8,993 nt of DNA from Lonsdalea britannica (GCF_946477055.1 NZ_CAMKXG010000143.1:1-8993); one strand, 5' to 3'. Numbered from the stretch's first letter, positions 1-7,687 are shown. The notes: generated from the sequence alone by a model not told the origin. Numbers and translations: made by a program.

Positions 1-457
1 GGTCGGGCGGCCAGCGCCCGCGCTGGCCGCCAGACCACTCTCCGGGGTAGCGTGAGAGAATCATCTCGGGATCGTCAAAACCCACGGAGAGCAGCAGGGC
101 GTGAAGCGGCTGCTGATGAGCGAGATCGGTTGACTGCATGGCCATTCGCAGCTGTTTCTCCACCGTAACCAGCGGATTGAGCGCCGTCGAGGCGTCTTGA
201 AATAGGGCGGCGGGACGGCACCGGGCAGGACGCCGTTGTACCGGACGATGGGCGATCTCTTCGCCGCAGAATAGAATGCTGCCGCTAACCTGGGTAGTGG
301 CGGGGAGTGCGCCCAGCAGCGCACGGGCGGTGAGCGATTTTCCGGAGCCGGAGGCCCCCAGTAAGCCGACGCGTTCGCCAGCCGCAAGGGAAAAGCTGAT
401 GTCGTGAACTTTTGTCTGGCCCTGGATCGCTAACTGCAGGTGGGTAACTTCAAGCAC
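1..457 (-). CDS. ABC transporter ATP-binding protein, dipeptide/nickel class, N-terminal part (cut by window edge; possible frameshift)
   Basis: This is the nucleotide-binding subunit of an ABC importer, expected on the cytoplasmic face where it hydrolyses ATP to drive uptake; the substrate cannot be read. Translation from GTG at 457 stays open to the edge (152 codons). It begins VLEVTHLQLAIQGQ and has a Walker A motif GASGSGKS at about residues 35-42, a Q-loop FQDASTALNPLVTV at about 86-99, and the ABC signature as WSGGQ near residue 143. The Q-loop wording (FQD...LNP) is typical of the DppD/NikD/OppD-type family. GTG 457 is the only sensible start: an in-frame stop lies four codons upstream, and the ATG at 470-468 opens a frame of only six codons. 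After SGGQ the frame reads RGRWPPD instead of the family's (x)QR(x)(x)(x)AR pattern, while the next frame reads RALAAR at the right place. So a roughly 4-base loss, or a sequence error, is suspected. Walker B lies outside the window. Confidence 0.8.
   Translation of the reverse strand, partial: MLEVTHLQLAIQGQTKVHDISFSLAAGERVGLLGASGSGKSLTARALLGALPATTQVSGSILFCGEEIAHRPVQRRPARCRPAALFQDASTALNPLVTVEKQLRMAMQSTDLAHQQPLHALLLSVGFDDPEMILSRYPGEWSGGQRGRWPPD
6..31. repeat. Perfect 11-bp GC-rich inverted repeat inside the ABC ATPase gene
   Basis: GGCGGCCAGCG at 6-16 is the exact reverse complement of CGCTGGCCGCC at 21-31, with a 4-base loop CCCG. It covers the codons just after the ABC signature, exactly where the reading frame departs from the family pattern. 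Such hairpins cause compressions in sequencing and can also promote small deletions in vivo. Confidence 0.8.
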
Positions 458-487
458 AAGGCGGACTCATATAGGTGGCTATTGATA

Positions 488-502
488 TGTGATAACATAA
501 CA
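488..502 (-). promoter_or_regulatory. Zur-operator-like word in the AT-rich promoter region of the ABC ATPase
   Basis: The plus strand reads TGTGATAACATAACA, about 31 bases upstream of the GTG start at 457. From memory the E. coli znu operator core reads TGTGATATTATAACA, so 13 of 15 positions agree. The surrounding 480-525 stretch is very AT-rich and is the only promoter-like DNA before the ATPase gene, though I could not settle on clear -35 and -10 hexamers. A degenerate Fur-type array (GATAAC-ATAACA repeats) is an alternative reading. If the Zur reading is right, the transporter would be induced by zinc shortage; this is inference from a single motif. Confidence 0.3.
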
Positions 503-578
503 ATAATAACATCAAAAATAAAGTTGTTGCGGGCCCTGCGCCGGATTGCCGGAGGGTGATTCTGAAGGTGGCGAGTTG

Positions 579-612
579 AATAAAATCAGCCAGCGCGGGT
601 GCGGCTGGCTGA
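579..612 (-). terminator. Intrinsic terminator of the yeaG-yeaH operon
   Basis: CAGCCAGC (587-594) pairs perfectly with GCTGGCTG (604-611) around a 9-base loop, and the T586-A612 pair extends it to 9 bp. Read on the minus strand, the stem starts 8 bases after the yeaH stop and is followed by ATTTTATT. The stem and U-rich tail are as expected for Rho-independent termination and separate yeaH from the downstream ABC transporter gene on the same strand. Confidence 0.8.
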
Positions 613-619
613 AGAGGGG

Positions 620-1894
620 TCAGTTGTTGACGGTTTGCTTGTGAAACAGCTCGCGGAATACAGGATAAATATCGTCCTGATCGCGAATGTGCTGCATGGC
701 GAAGTTCTCGTACTTTTCCTGCAGGCGTTCATATTCACGCCATAATGTTTGATGAGAACGCCGCGTGATCTCGATGTAGCTGTAGTAGCGCACGAACGGA
801 AGTAGATGACTGGCCAGCAAATCGTGGCATAGCGGTGAGTCATCCGCCCAGTTATCGCCGTCCGACGCCTGCGCGGCATAGATGTTCCACAGCGCGGGGT
901 CGTAGCGTTCCTTGACGACTTCCTCCATCAATTTCAGGGCGCTCGACACAATCGTGCCGCCGGTTTCTTGCGAGTAGAAAAATTCCTCCTCGTCCACTTC
1001 TTTGGCTTGCGTATGGTGTCGGATATAGACCACATCCACATTCCTGTAAGACCGGCTGAGGAACAGGTACAGCAGGATGTAGAACCGTTTAGCGATATCC
1101 TTGGTGGCCTGATCCATAGAGCCGGAAACATCCATTAGACAGAACATCACCGCCTGACTGGAAGGCTCCGGTCGGCGCTCAAAGTTTTTGTAACGCAGGT
1201 CGAACGTATCGATAAACGGTACGCGAGCAATGCGCTGTCGGAGTTCGGCGATCTCCGTGCGCAGCCGCTCCTCTTCCAAAAGCTGGGCGGGCTCGGAGTT
1301 CTCCAGCAAAGCGAGACTTTCCTCCAACGCGTTCAACTCGCGCCGTTTTCCCGCCGTCATCGCCATACGGCGGGCGAGAGAGTTCTGTAACGAACGGACG
1401 ACGCTAATGTTGGCGGGCACGCCGTTAGAGGTAAAGCCCGCACGATGGTTCTTGTACTCCGCCATCTGCCGATGTTCGGTTTTTTTCAGGTTGGGAAGCG
1501 CCAAATCCTCGAACAACAGGTCAAGATATTCGTCTTTGGAGATCTGAAAAACGAAATCGTCCTGACCTTCGCCGTCCTGGCTCGCTTCACCCTGACCGGA
1601 ACCGCCGCCACCGCCTCCTTGCGGCCGCTCGATTTTGTCATTCTGCACGAAGTGGTCGTTGCCAGGGTGTACGCGGTGACGTACGCCACCGCGACCCTGA
1701 TGGAACATCGGCTCACTGATATCCGAATTAGGAATCGTGATCGACTCCCCATTGTCCACATCGGTTACCGAACGCTTGTTAATGGCATCGGCGATCGAAT
1801 GTTTTATCTGCGACTTATAGCGGCGTAAAAAGCGCTGGCGGTTAACCGCGCTTTTGTTTTTACCGTTTAGCCGGCGATCGATGAAATAAGCCAT
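620..1894 (-). CDS. yeaH: YeaH, UPF0229/DUF444 protein with von Willebrand A-like domain
   Basis: The 424-residue product closely matches E. coli YeaH (about 427 residues). Its role is not defined biochemically; it is the conserved partner of the kinase YeaG and is thought to act in the cytoplasm during stress and nutrient starvation. There is no signal peptide or membrane segment. The N-terminal part is basic, followed by a low-complexity linker with six glycines (93-98) and an acidic stretch. A charged, probably helical region spans about 185-222. The C-terminal half is a VWA-like fold with the metal-site signature DVSGS (255-259) after a hydrophobic strand, then TGGT (311-314) and ASDGDNW (343-349). 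ATG at 1894 follows a run of five G (1899-1903) at 4-base spacing, a good ribosome site. It starts 37 bases after the yeaG stop, so the two genes are surely one transcript, ending at the hairpin near 600. Confidence 0.95.
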   Translation of the reverse strand: MAYFIDRRLNGKNKSAVNRQRFLRRYKSQIKHSIADAINKRSVTDVDNGESITIPNSDISEPMFHQGRGGVRHRVHPGNDHFVQNDKIERPQGGGGGGSGQGEASQDGEGQDDFVFQISKDEYLDLLFEDLALPNLKKTEHRQMAEYKNHRAGFTSNGVPANISVVRSLQNSLARRMAMTAGKRRELNALEESLALLENSEPAQLLEEERLRTEIAELRQRIARVPFIDTFDLRYKNFERRPEPSSQAVMFCLMDVSGSMDQATKDIAKRFYILLYLFLSRSYRNVDVVYIRHHTQAKEVDEEEFFYSQETGGTIVSSALKLMEEVVKERYDPALWNIYAAQASDGDNWADDSPLCHDLLASHLLPFVRYYSYIEITRRSHQTLWREYERLQEKYENFAMQHIRDQDDIYPVFRELFHKQTVNN

Positions 1895-1931
1895 GTTTCC
1901 CCCAAACGACGTTGCCTGTCGGTCTGTCGCA

Positions 1932-3866
1932 TTAAGACGACTTTCTCACGCGCAGGTACCATTCGCATAACAATCGAACCTGCTTGCGGGTATAGCCTTT
2001 TTCCATCATACGGTCGACGAAGTCATCGTGTTTTTTCTGCTCCTCGGTTGAGGTTTTCGTGTTGAATGAAATCACTGGCAACAGCTCTTCGGTGTTGGAG
2101 AACATTTTCTTCTCGATCACCGTGCGTAATTTCTCGTAGCTGGTCCAGTTAGGATTGCGCCCGTTATTGCCCGCGCGCGCGCGCAGCACGAAGTTGACGA
2201 TTTCATTACGGAAGTCTTTAGGGTTGCTGATGCCTGCCGGTTTCTCGATTTTTTCCAGCTCGCTGTTGAGCGCCTCGCGGTCAAACAGCTGGCCGGTATC
2301 GGGATCGCGATATTCCTGATCCTGAATCCAGAAGTCAGCGTAGGTGACATAGCGATCAAAGATGTTCTGACCGTATTCCGAATACGATTCGAGATAGGCG
2401 GTCTGAATCTCTTTACCGATGAATTCCGCGTATTTAGGAATCAAATAGCCTTTCAGGTGCTCCAGATATTTTTCCGCGACGTCCTGCGGGAACTGTTCGC
2501 GTTCAATCTGCTGCTCCAGAACGTAGAACAGATGCACGGGGTTGGCGGCGACTTCGCTATGATCGAAGTTGAACACGCGCGACAGAATCTTAAAGGCGAA
2601 GCGCGTGGACAACCCCTGCATGCCTTCATCGACGCCCGCATAGTCACGGTATTCCTGATAAGACTTGGCTTTGGGATCCGTATCTTTCAGGCTTTCCCCG
2701 TCGTAAACCCGCATCTTCGAATAGGTGCTTGAGTTTTCAGGATCTTTCAGACGCGACAGAATAGAGAAACGCGCCAGCGTCTCCAGTGTGCCCGGGGCGC
2801 ACGGCGACTGGCTCAGCTCACTGTTTTGCAGCAGCTTGTCGTAGATTTTGACCTCTTCCGACACGCGCAGGCAGTAAGGCACCTTGACGATATACACACG
2901 GTCGAGGAAGGCCTCGTTGTTCTTGTTGTTACGGAACTGTACCCATTCCGATTCGTTGGAGTGAGCCAGTATGATGCCGTTGAACGGCAGGGCGGCAATC
3001 CCTTCCGTACCGTTGTAGTTACCTTCCTGCGTTGCGGTCAGCAGGGGGTGGAGGACTTTGATCGGGGCTTTGAACATCTCCACGAATTCCATGATGCCTT
3101 GGTTGGCGCGGCAGAGTGCGCCAGAGTAGCCGTAGGCATCGGGATCGTTCTGGGCGAAGTGCTCCAGTTTGCGGATATCCACTTTCCCGACCAGCGCGGA
3201 AATGTCCTGGTTATTCTCATCGCCCGGTTCCGTCTTGGCGATAGCCAGCTGCGCCAGAATGGAAGGCCAGACTTTAACGACGCGGAACTTGGTGATGTCG
3301 CCACCGAATTCCTGAAGTCGCTTGGCCGCCCACGGCGACATAATGGTGCCGAGATAACGACGCGGCACGCCATACTCTTTTTCCAATATGGCGGCGTCTT
3401 CATGCGGGTTGAACAGGCTCAGCGGGTGGTCGTTGACCGGGCTGCGTTCACCGTCTGCGCTGAGTACATAGATGGGCACTAACTGCATCAGGGCTTTCAA
3501 TCGTTCGGCGAGAGAAGATTTCCCGCCGCCCACAGGGCCGAGCAGATACAGAATCTGTTTCTTCTCTTCCAGACCTTGAGCAGCATGGCGGAGATAAGCG
3601 ACGATTTGCTCGATCGCCTCTTCCATACCGTAAAACTCTTCGAAAGCAGGGTAGCGGGCTATGACCCGGTTGGAAAACAAGCGGGAAAGACGCGGTTCTT
3701 GCGCGGTGTCCACCATGACTGGATCACCGATAGCCATTAACAATCTTTCGGCAGCATTCGCATAGGCACTGCGATCCTGCTGGCAGATGTTAAGGAACTC
3801 TTGCAGTGTGAACTCTTCGTCCTTGGCAGCGTCGTAGCGCTGACGGTAATGATCAAATATGTTCAT
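1932..3866 (-). CDS. yeaG: YeaG, PrkA-family serine/threonine protein kinase
   Basis: The 644-residue product has the same length as E. coli YeaG. PrkA-family proteins combine an N-terminal AAA-type ATPase core with a C-terminal PrkA kinase-like domain. YeaG is reported as a cytoplasmic kinase needed for adaptation to sustained nitrogen starvation. The Walker A motif is GPVGGGKS at residues 110-117. The conserved stretch [20 protein letters not shown] (247-266) holds the Walker B-like acidic residues, and [13 protein letters not shown] (296-308) matches a sensor region. The PrkA C-terminal part runs roughly from 430 to the end. I chose ATG 3866 because [19 protein letters not shown] matches the family N-terminus; AAGGA lies 11 bases upstream (3878-3882), which is rather far. 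The frame stays open upstream to 3980, but a sigma-54 start near 3965 would exclude most of that extension. It is the first gene of the operon with yeaH. Confidence 0.96.
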   Translation of the reverse strand: MNIFDHYRQRYDAAKDEEFTLQEFLNICQQDRSAYANAAERLLMAIGDPVMVDTAQEPRLSRLFSNRVIARYPAFEEFYGMEEAIEQIVAYLRHAAQGLEEKKQILYLLGPVGGGKSSLAERLKALMQLVPIYVLSADGERSPVNDHPLSLFNPHEDAAILEKEYGVPRRYLGTIMSPWAAKRLQEFGGDITKFRVVKVWPSILAQLAIAKTEPGDENNQDISALVGKVDIRKLEHFAQNDPDAYGYSGALCRANQGIMEFVEMFKAPIKVLHPLLTATQEGNYNGTEGIAALPFNGIILAHSNESEWVQFRNNKNNEAFLDRVYIVKVPYCLRVSEEVKIYDKLLQNSELSQSPCAPGTLETLARFSILSRLKDPENSSTYSKMRVYDGESLKDTDPKAKSYQEYRDYAGVDEGMQGLSTRFAFKILSRVFNFDHSEVAANPVHLFYVLEQQIEREQFPQDVAEKYLEHLKGYLIPKYAEFIGKEIQTAYLESYSEYGQNIFDRYVTYADFWIQDQEYRDPDTGQLFDREALNSELEKIEKPAGISNPKDFRNEIVNFVLRARAGNNGRNPNWTSYEKLRTVIEKKMFSNTEELLPVISFNTKTSTEEQKKHDDFVDRMMEKGYTRKQVRLLCEWYLRVRKSS

Positions 3867-3975
3867 AGCGATGCCCGTCCTTCGTCGATTAACAACACAG
3901 AATAAGAGAGCGAGAGTATGAATACCGTCTATATAATGGTTGGCTCTCCTAAAGAAGAATTCCCCTTCAGAGTAC

Positions 3976-3991
3976 AGCAACCCTTATGCCA
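3976..3991 (-). promoter_or_regulatory. Sigma-54 (RpoN) promoter of yeaG-yeaH
   Basis: The minus strand reads TGGCATAAGGGTTGCT against the consensus TGGCAC-G-N4-TTGCW. The invariant GG and GC pairs are present with exactly 10 bases between them, and only two of the other conserved bases differ. Transcription would start near 3965, giving a leader of about 100 bases before the yeaG ATG. In E. coli, yeaGH is known to be induced by nitrogen starvation under NtrC, so the element is in the expected place. Confidence 0.8.
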
Positions 3992-4160
3992 ACTTGTGAC
4001 GCGTCGCGCAGGTTCAACATCGGCGTGCGCGGCAAGGGAATGTCCTCTTCAATTTAAAGCGTAGTTTGCCTCGGTGAAATTTCCTCTATTCTTCCCTCAG
4101 CTTTTTAAGATATTTCAATGACTCAGTCCGTCGCGGTAGGGGGGATAGCCCTTTGCAGCG

Positions 4161-4183
4161 GGTCTGAACGAGTATGCCAGACC
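4161..4183. repeat. 6-bp inverted repeat upstream of mipA
   Basis: GGTCTG (4161-4166) and CAGACC (4178-4183) flank an 11-base spacer, and the plus strand continues GCCTTTTCGCC. Centre-to-centre spacing of the arms is 17 bases, suitable for a dimeric regulator, but the arms match no operator I recognise. No upstream gene on this strand needs a terminator. Confidence 0.35.
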
Positions 4184-4272
4184 GCCTTTTCGCCACTAGA
4201 AAAAATGGTTATAAGTTATCCGATTCAGTCTGTAGTAGCGTTATTTCCCCGGCGTGACCATAATGTCAGCCT

Positions 4273-4287
4273 ACTCCTACGGGAGGC
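4273..4287 (+). other. 16S rRNA-like 15-mer in the mipA leader (small UACG hairpin)
   Basis: The sequence ACTCCTACGGGAGGC is identical to the first 15 bases of the highly conserved 16S rRNA segment used as primer site 338. It folds as CTCC-TACG-GGAG, a 4-bp stem closed by a stable UNCG-type loop, with a purine-rich GGGAGG inside. The flanking bases do not continue the 16S match, so this is not an rRNA fragment. Confidence 0.6.
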
Positions 4288-4298
4288 TCGATTGGAAC

Positions 4299-4303
4299 AG
4301 GAG
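4299..4303 (+). promoter_or_regulatory. Ribosome-binding site deciding the mipA start
   Basis: AGGAG lies 10 bases before GTG 4314. The in-frame upstream starts (GTG 4254, ATG 4263) have no purine-rich word before them and would place about 20 polar and charged residues ahead of the signal peptide, so GTG 4314 is preferred. Confidence 0.7.
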
Positions 4304-4313
4304 AAAGTCAGCA

Positions 4314-5060
4314 GTGAAAAAACTTCAATCATTAGGTGTAATGCTGGCGCTGGGCGTTACGGCGTCGTCGCCGGCACTGGCGGATACCTTTTCTCTGGGG
4401 GTGGGCGCCATCGGGGAAACGTCGGTTTATCGCGGCGACGATAACCACATTTACCCCTTCCCGCAGGTGGTTTATGAGAGTGATAACTTCTATTTTCGCG
4501 GGCTGGGCGGCGGCTACTATCTGTGGAATGACGAGCAAAATAAACTTTCTCTGACCGCCTACTACAATCCGTTCGGATTCAAGCCGGGCGACAGTGACGA
4601 CGGCAGTATGAAACAGCTGGACAAACGCCGCGGCACGTTGATGGGTGGTTTGGCTTACCGTCATGATGCGCAATGGGGCACGATTCGTAGCGTCCTGGCC
4701 GCTGACACGCTGGGCAACAGCGATGGCATTGTGTGGGATACCGCTTATCTTTACCGCATTGACGCTGACCAGTGGCATATCACGCCGGGGATTGGCGTTA
4801 ACTGGTCGAGTGAACGTCAGAACCGCTACTACTACGGCGTCAGCAGCGGTGAGTCAGCGCGTTCAGGCATTCAAACCTACCGCCCGGGTGACAGTTGGGA
4901 TCCGTATCTGGAGCTGAGCGTGGGTTACTCGATTACGCCGCGCTGGAATACCTGGATTATCGGCCGCTATACCCGTCTTAGCGATGAGGTGAAAAGCAGC
5001 CCGATGGTTGAGAAAAGCGATAGTGTGATGCTCGGCGGCGGAATCAGCTACGCCTTCTAA
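4314..5060 (+). CDS. mipA: MipA, MltA-interacting outer-membrane protein (MipA/OmpV family)
   Basis: The 248-residue product has the same length as E. coli MipA. MipA is an outer-membrane beta-barrel protein that in E. coli binds the lytic transglycosylase MltA and the synthase PBP1B, linking murein breakdown and synthesis. The sequence opens with a classic Sec signal: a short KK-containing N-region, a hydrophobic core GVMLALGVTAS, and ALA at 21-23 followed by Asp, so the mature protein begins near residue 24. Family-typical stretches are visible: NFYFRGLGGGYYLWND, NSDGIVWD, YYYGVSSGESARSGI, SWDPYLELS and RYTRLSDEV. The chain ends in aromatic Phe (SYAF), the usual outer-membrane assembly signal. 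The start is GTG. The gene stands alone, divergent from yeaG and convergent with yeaD, and is closed by a strong terminator. Confidence 0.93.
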   Translation: MKKLQSLGVMLALGVTASSPALADTFSLGVGAIGETSVYRGDDNHIYPFPQVVYESDNFYFRGLGGGYYLWNDEQNKLSLTAYYNPFGFKPGDSDDGSMKQLDKRRGTLMGGLAYRHDAQWGTIRSVLAADTLGNSDGIVWDTAYLYRIDADQWHITPGIGVNWSSERQNRYYYGVSSGESARSGIQTYRPGDSWDPYLELSVGYSITPRWNTWIIGRYTRLSDEVKSSPMVEKSDSVMLGGGISYAF

Positions 5061-5089
5061 GCTGGAATGCACTGTTTTTGTGCTTTGAA

Positions 5090-5125
5090 CGCACTGTGAA
5101 CATCTGTTTACGGTGCGTTTGCTTT
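5090..5125 (+). terminator. Intrinsic terminator of mipA
   Basis: CGCACTGTGAAC (5090-5101) pairs with GTTTACGGTGCG (5106-5117) around the loop ATCT: 12 pairs, two of them G-U. TTTGCTTT follows at once. It starts 29 bases after the mipA stop. Confidence 0.8.
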
Positions 5126-5132
5126 ATGGTGA

Positions 5133-5189
5133 GGCACGGTCTGTTTGGATAACCAGCACGATGAAACGATCACCGTGCCGTTTTACATT
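5133..5189 (+). terminator. Second hairpin between convergent mipA and yeaD
   Basis: GGCACGGT (5133-5140) and ACCGTGCC (5172-5179) are exact inverted repeats, followed on the plus strand by GTTTTACATTT. The 31-base loop is long for a simple terminator, so this may be a backup terminator for mipA or a branched structure. On the minus strand no T-run follows it, so it does not look like a normal yeaD terminator. Confidence 0.5.
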
Positions 5190-5200
5190 TAAAAAAAGGA

Positions 5201-6085
5201 TTATTTCGCGTGAGTGGCATGAACGCGAATGAAGGTAGCCAATTTGGCTGGCGCATGGCGTGTCATGTTAAATGGTTGACTGATACGGGCAGTTTCCACG
5301 CACACGAACGTTTTGTACCCCTCATCGGTGAGATCCGACATCGACTTCGACAGCTGCTCTCCCGGGTTCCAGGCCACGACATCGCTGTGGTTAAAGTGAT
5401 GCACTTCGATAGTGCGCTGAAGCGCCGGATCGTGGATCACGCTGATCGCTTCAGGCTCGGTATAGATCCGGTCGGTACGGTCGGCGAAGGTGAGATCGCC
5501 CTGTTCGACGCCGCTATTATCCGGGTCGACCTTATCGATAAAGCGCTCGCCCAGCCCGCTGATGTGAACACGGCGGATGTCGCCAATATTGAAGTAGGTG
5601 TGCAGGGCGCTGGTCATGCTGTATTCCCCTTCGAACTCCAGCTCCACATCACAAGAAGTTTGGGTTAATACGAAACGGGCATCCACTTTAAACGCCTGCG
5701 GCCAGACAGCGCGCGTTTCCTCATTGTCCCTCAGCGTCAGAGTCAGCGTCACGCCGTCAGCATCATCAATATGCGATGAAAAAGCCCAGGGCATGATACG
5801 CGCAAAGCCGTGGCTCGGTTCGGCAACGGGGCCAAACCACGGGAAACAGATCGGGATCCCTCCGCGAATCGCTTTCCCTTCCTGAAACAGCGTGTTGTCG
5901 CTGAGCCAAATGACCGGCGCGGCGTCGGTGGGCTGCCAGGCGATCAGATGAGCCCCTTGCAGCGCGATGGCGGCTCTCAGCTGCGGATGGTCTATGACGA
6001 CAATCGACAGTTGATCCTGCTGGCGTAACGTAATGTGGGGAGAAATCGTTTTGCTGACGGGAAGAGAGAAAATGGCATCAGTCAT
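5201..6085 (-). CDS. yeaD: YeaD, glucose-6-phosphate 1-epimerase (D-hexose-6-phosphate mutarotase)
   Basis: The 294-residue product equals E. coli YeaD in length. The enzyme interconverts the alpha and beta anomers of glucose 6-phosphate and related hexose 6-phosphates in the cytoplasm, feeding glycolysis and the pentose phosphate pathway. It belongs to the aldose-1-epimerase superfamily, a beta-sandwich fold. Visible family motifs are ALQGAHLIAW (41-50), IRGGIPICFPWFGP (73-86), HGFAR (92-96), SALHTYFNIGD (159-169), DRTDRIY (202-208), VAWNPG (237-242) and YKTFVCVETA (257-266). The likely catalytic pair is His162 and Glu264, corresponding to the His/Glu pair of yeast YMR099C. ATG 6085 has only a weak AGG seven bases upstream. 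It lies downstream of gapA on the same strand, as in E. coli, but 378 bp and the gapA terminator separate them, so it probably has its own promoter too. Confidence 0.94.
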   Translation of the reverse strand: MTDAIFSLPVSKTISPHITLRQQDQLSIVVIDHPQLRAAIALQGAHLIAWQPTDAAPVIWLSDNTLFQEGKAIRGGIPICFPWFGPVAEPSHGFARIMPWAFSSHIDDADGVTLTLTLRDNEETRAVWPQAFKVDARFVLTQTSCDVELEFEGEYSMTSALHTYFNIGDIRRVHISGLGERFIDKVDPDNSGVEQGDLTFADRTDRIYTEPEAISVIHDPALQRTIEVHHFNHSDVVAWNPGEQLSKSMSDLTDEGYKTFVCVETARISQPFNMTRHAPAKLATFIRVHATHAK

Positions 6086-6411
6086 GGGCGGGCCTATTCA
6101 TCTATGAGTAGAAATCGATAATGAATATTGTGGCACTCATAACGTCATTCCCCAATAGGAATTCGCCGTCTCATTGAGCCGCGGCAACAATAGCGCTATC
6201 GGTGTCACACGATTCAATCGGATCGCGTTAATCCATGCCTCACTGGCTGCATTCAGGGCTGATGGCAGAGCATGCATGTGTGTGCAGCAAAAAATCCCGT
6301 ACAGAGTGGCGGTAAAGTCGATAAAAACGACGAGCTAGTCAGGTCTGTTGGAGAAGGCATGATGGGGCAGGGGGCGAGGGATCGGGATGAGCATGTAAAA
6401 CATACGTGCAT
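6086..6411. other. gapA-yeaD intergenic region, no gene seen
   Basis: No open frame with a ribosome site or recognisable product was found on either strand between the gapA terminator and yeaD. An imperfect inverted repeat lies at 6247-6268 (8 of 10 positions pair, loop too tight for a good hairpin), and GCTGCA (6246-6251) is mirrored by TGCAGC (6283-6288). A yeaD promoter is expected on the minus strand near 6110-6170, where AT-rich TATTCATTAT-like DNA lies, but I could not assign convincing hexamers. Confidence 0.55.
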
Positions 6412-6437
6412 AAAAAAGGGCGACTTGCGTCGCCCTT
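6412..6437 (-). terminator. Intrinsic terminator of gapA
   Basis: AAGGGCGAC (6416-6424) and GTCGCCCTT (6429-6437) form a perfect 9-bp stem with the tetraloop TTGC. On the minus strand it is followed by a T-run (six A at 6412-6417 on the plus strand, the last two within the stem). It begins 26 bases after the gapA stop and is a textbook Rho-independent terminator. Confidence 0.92.
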
Positions 6438-6463
6438 GATATCAGTTACCGATCTTCAGCTCA

Positions 6464-7471
<1,008 letters not shown>

Positions 7472-7503
7472 CTATTTGGTTTGTGAATAAAAGGTTGGCT
7501 GTA

Positions 7504-7531
7504 AAATTACAAAAACCTTCCCGAGGGTCAA
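7504..7531 (-). promoter_or_regulatory. Proximal gapA promoter (P1-like)
   Basis: On the minus strand TTGACC (7526-7531) is followed after 16 bases by TAATTT (7504-7509), predicting a start near 7497 and a leader of about 38 bases. Two further TTGACA hexamers lie just upstream (7541-7546 and 7558-7563). The word ATTGACACGATTCCGC at 7532-7547 resembles a Cra site (10 of 16 against GCTGAATCGTTTCAGC). Cra is known to activate E. coli gapA, so this is plausible but unproven. Confidence 0.6.
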
Positions 7532-7623
7532 GCGGAATCGTGTCAATAGTTGCTGTATGTCAAAACTATGGGCAACCCTTGCACGATAAATCATCTATTC
7601 AGTCATTTACGTCGTTGGACCAC

Positions 7624-7652
7624 ATGATAGGAGCATTGGCCGGGGATGAGAA
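7624..7652 (-). promoter_or_regulatory. Distal gapA promoter, candidate CRP class I
   Basis: On the minus strand TTCTCA (7647-7652, 4 of 6) is followed after 17 bases by TATCAT (7624-7629, 5 of 6). The predicted start is near 7617, about 158 bases before the gapA ATG. The CRP site centre (7679.5) then lies about 62 bases upstream, the classic class I position. E. coli gapA is also transcribed from several promoters. Confidence 0.5.
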
Positions 7653-7671
7653 CACCCGATGGGGGTATTAT

Positions 7672-7687
7672 TGTGACGCAGATCACA
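7672..7687. promoter_or_regulatory. CRP (cAMP receptor protein) binding site
   Basis: TGTGACGCAGATCACA has both half-sites TGTGA and TCACA intact with the required 6-base spacer, and the flanking bases extend the symmetry to TTGTGA...TCACAA. It lies between divergent gapA and msrB, at about -62 from the distal gapA promoter and about -104 from the predicted msrB start, so gapA is the likelier target. Confidence 0.85.

Larger units (their letters stand above)
3867..4313. other. yeaG-mipA divergent intergenic region (447 bp)
   Basis: This stretch holds no convincing gene. It contains the yeaG leader and sigma-54 promoter (3976-3991), an inverted repeat (4161-4183), a weak -10-like TATAAG at 4210-4215 with no good -35 that may belong to mipA, and the mipA leader with two purine-rich ribosome-binding words. 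Short open frames here have no ribosome sites or recognisable products. I looked for an NtrC-type site (GCAC...GTGC) upstream of the sigma-54 promoter and did not find one. Confidence 0.7.

Noticed and set aside
61..387. 108-codon minus-strand frame over the ABC ATPase
   Set aside because: A different frame of the same strand; the Walker A, Q-loop and signature are all in the frame starting at GTG 457.
586..879. 97-codon minus-strand frame over the 3' end of yeaH
   Set aside because: A different frame of the same strand; the yeaH frame carries all family motifs.
2826..3482. 218-codon open frame opposite yeaG
   Set aside because: Antisense shadow; its composition follows the yeaG codons and no family motif is present.
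3867..3980. N-terminal extension of YeaG to position 3980
   Set aside because: The added 38 residues are not part of the family as I know it (the 644-residue form matches E. coli) and would overlap the sigma-54 promoter and predicted start.
4273..4287. Fragment of a 16S rRNA gene
   Set aside because: Only 15 bases match and the flanks do not continue the rRNA sequence; it is a short coincidence or hairpin, kept only as a leader feature.
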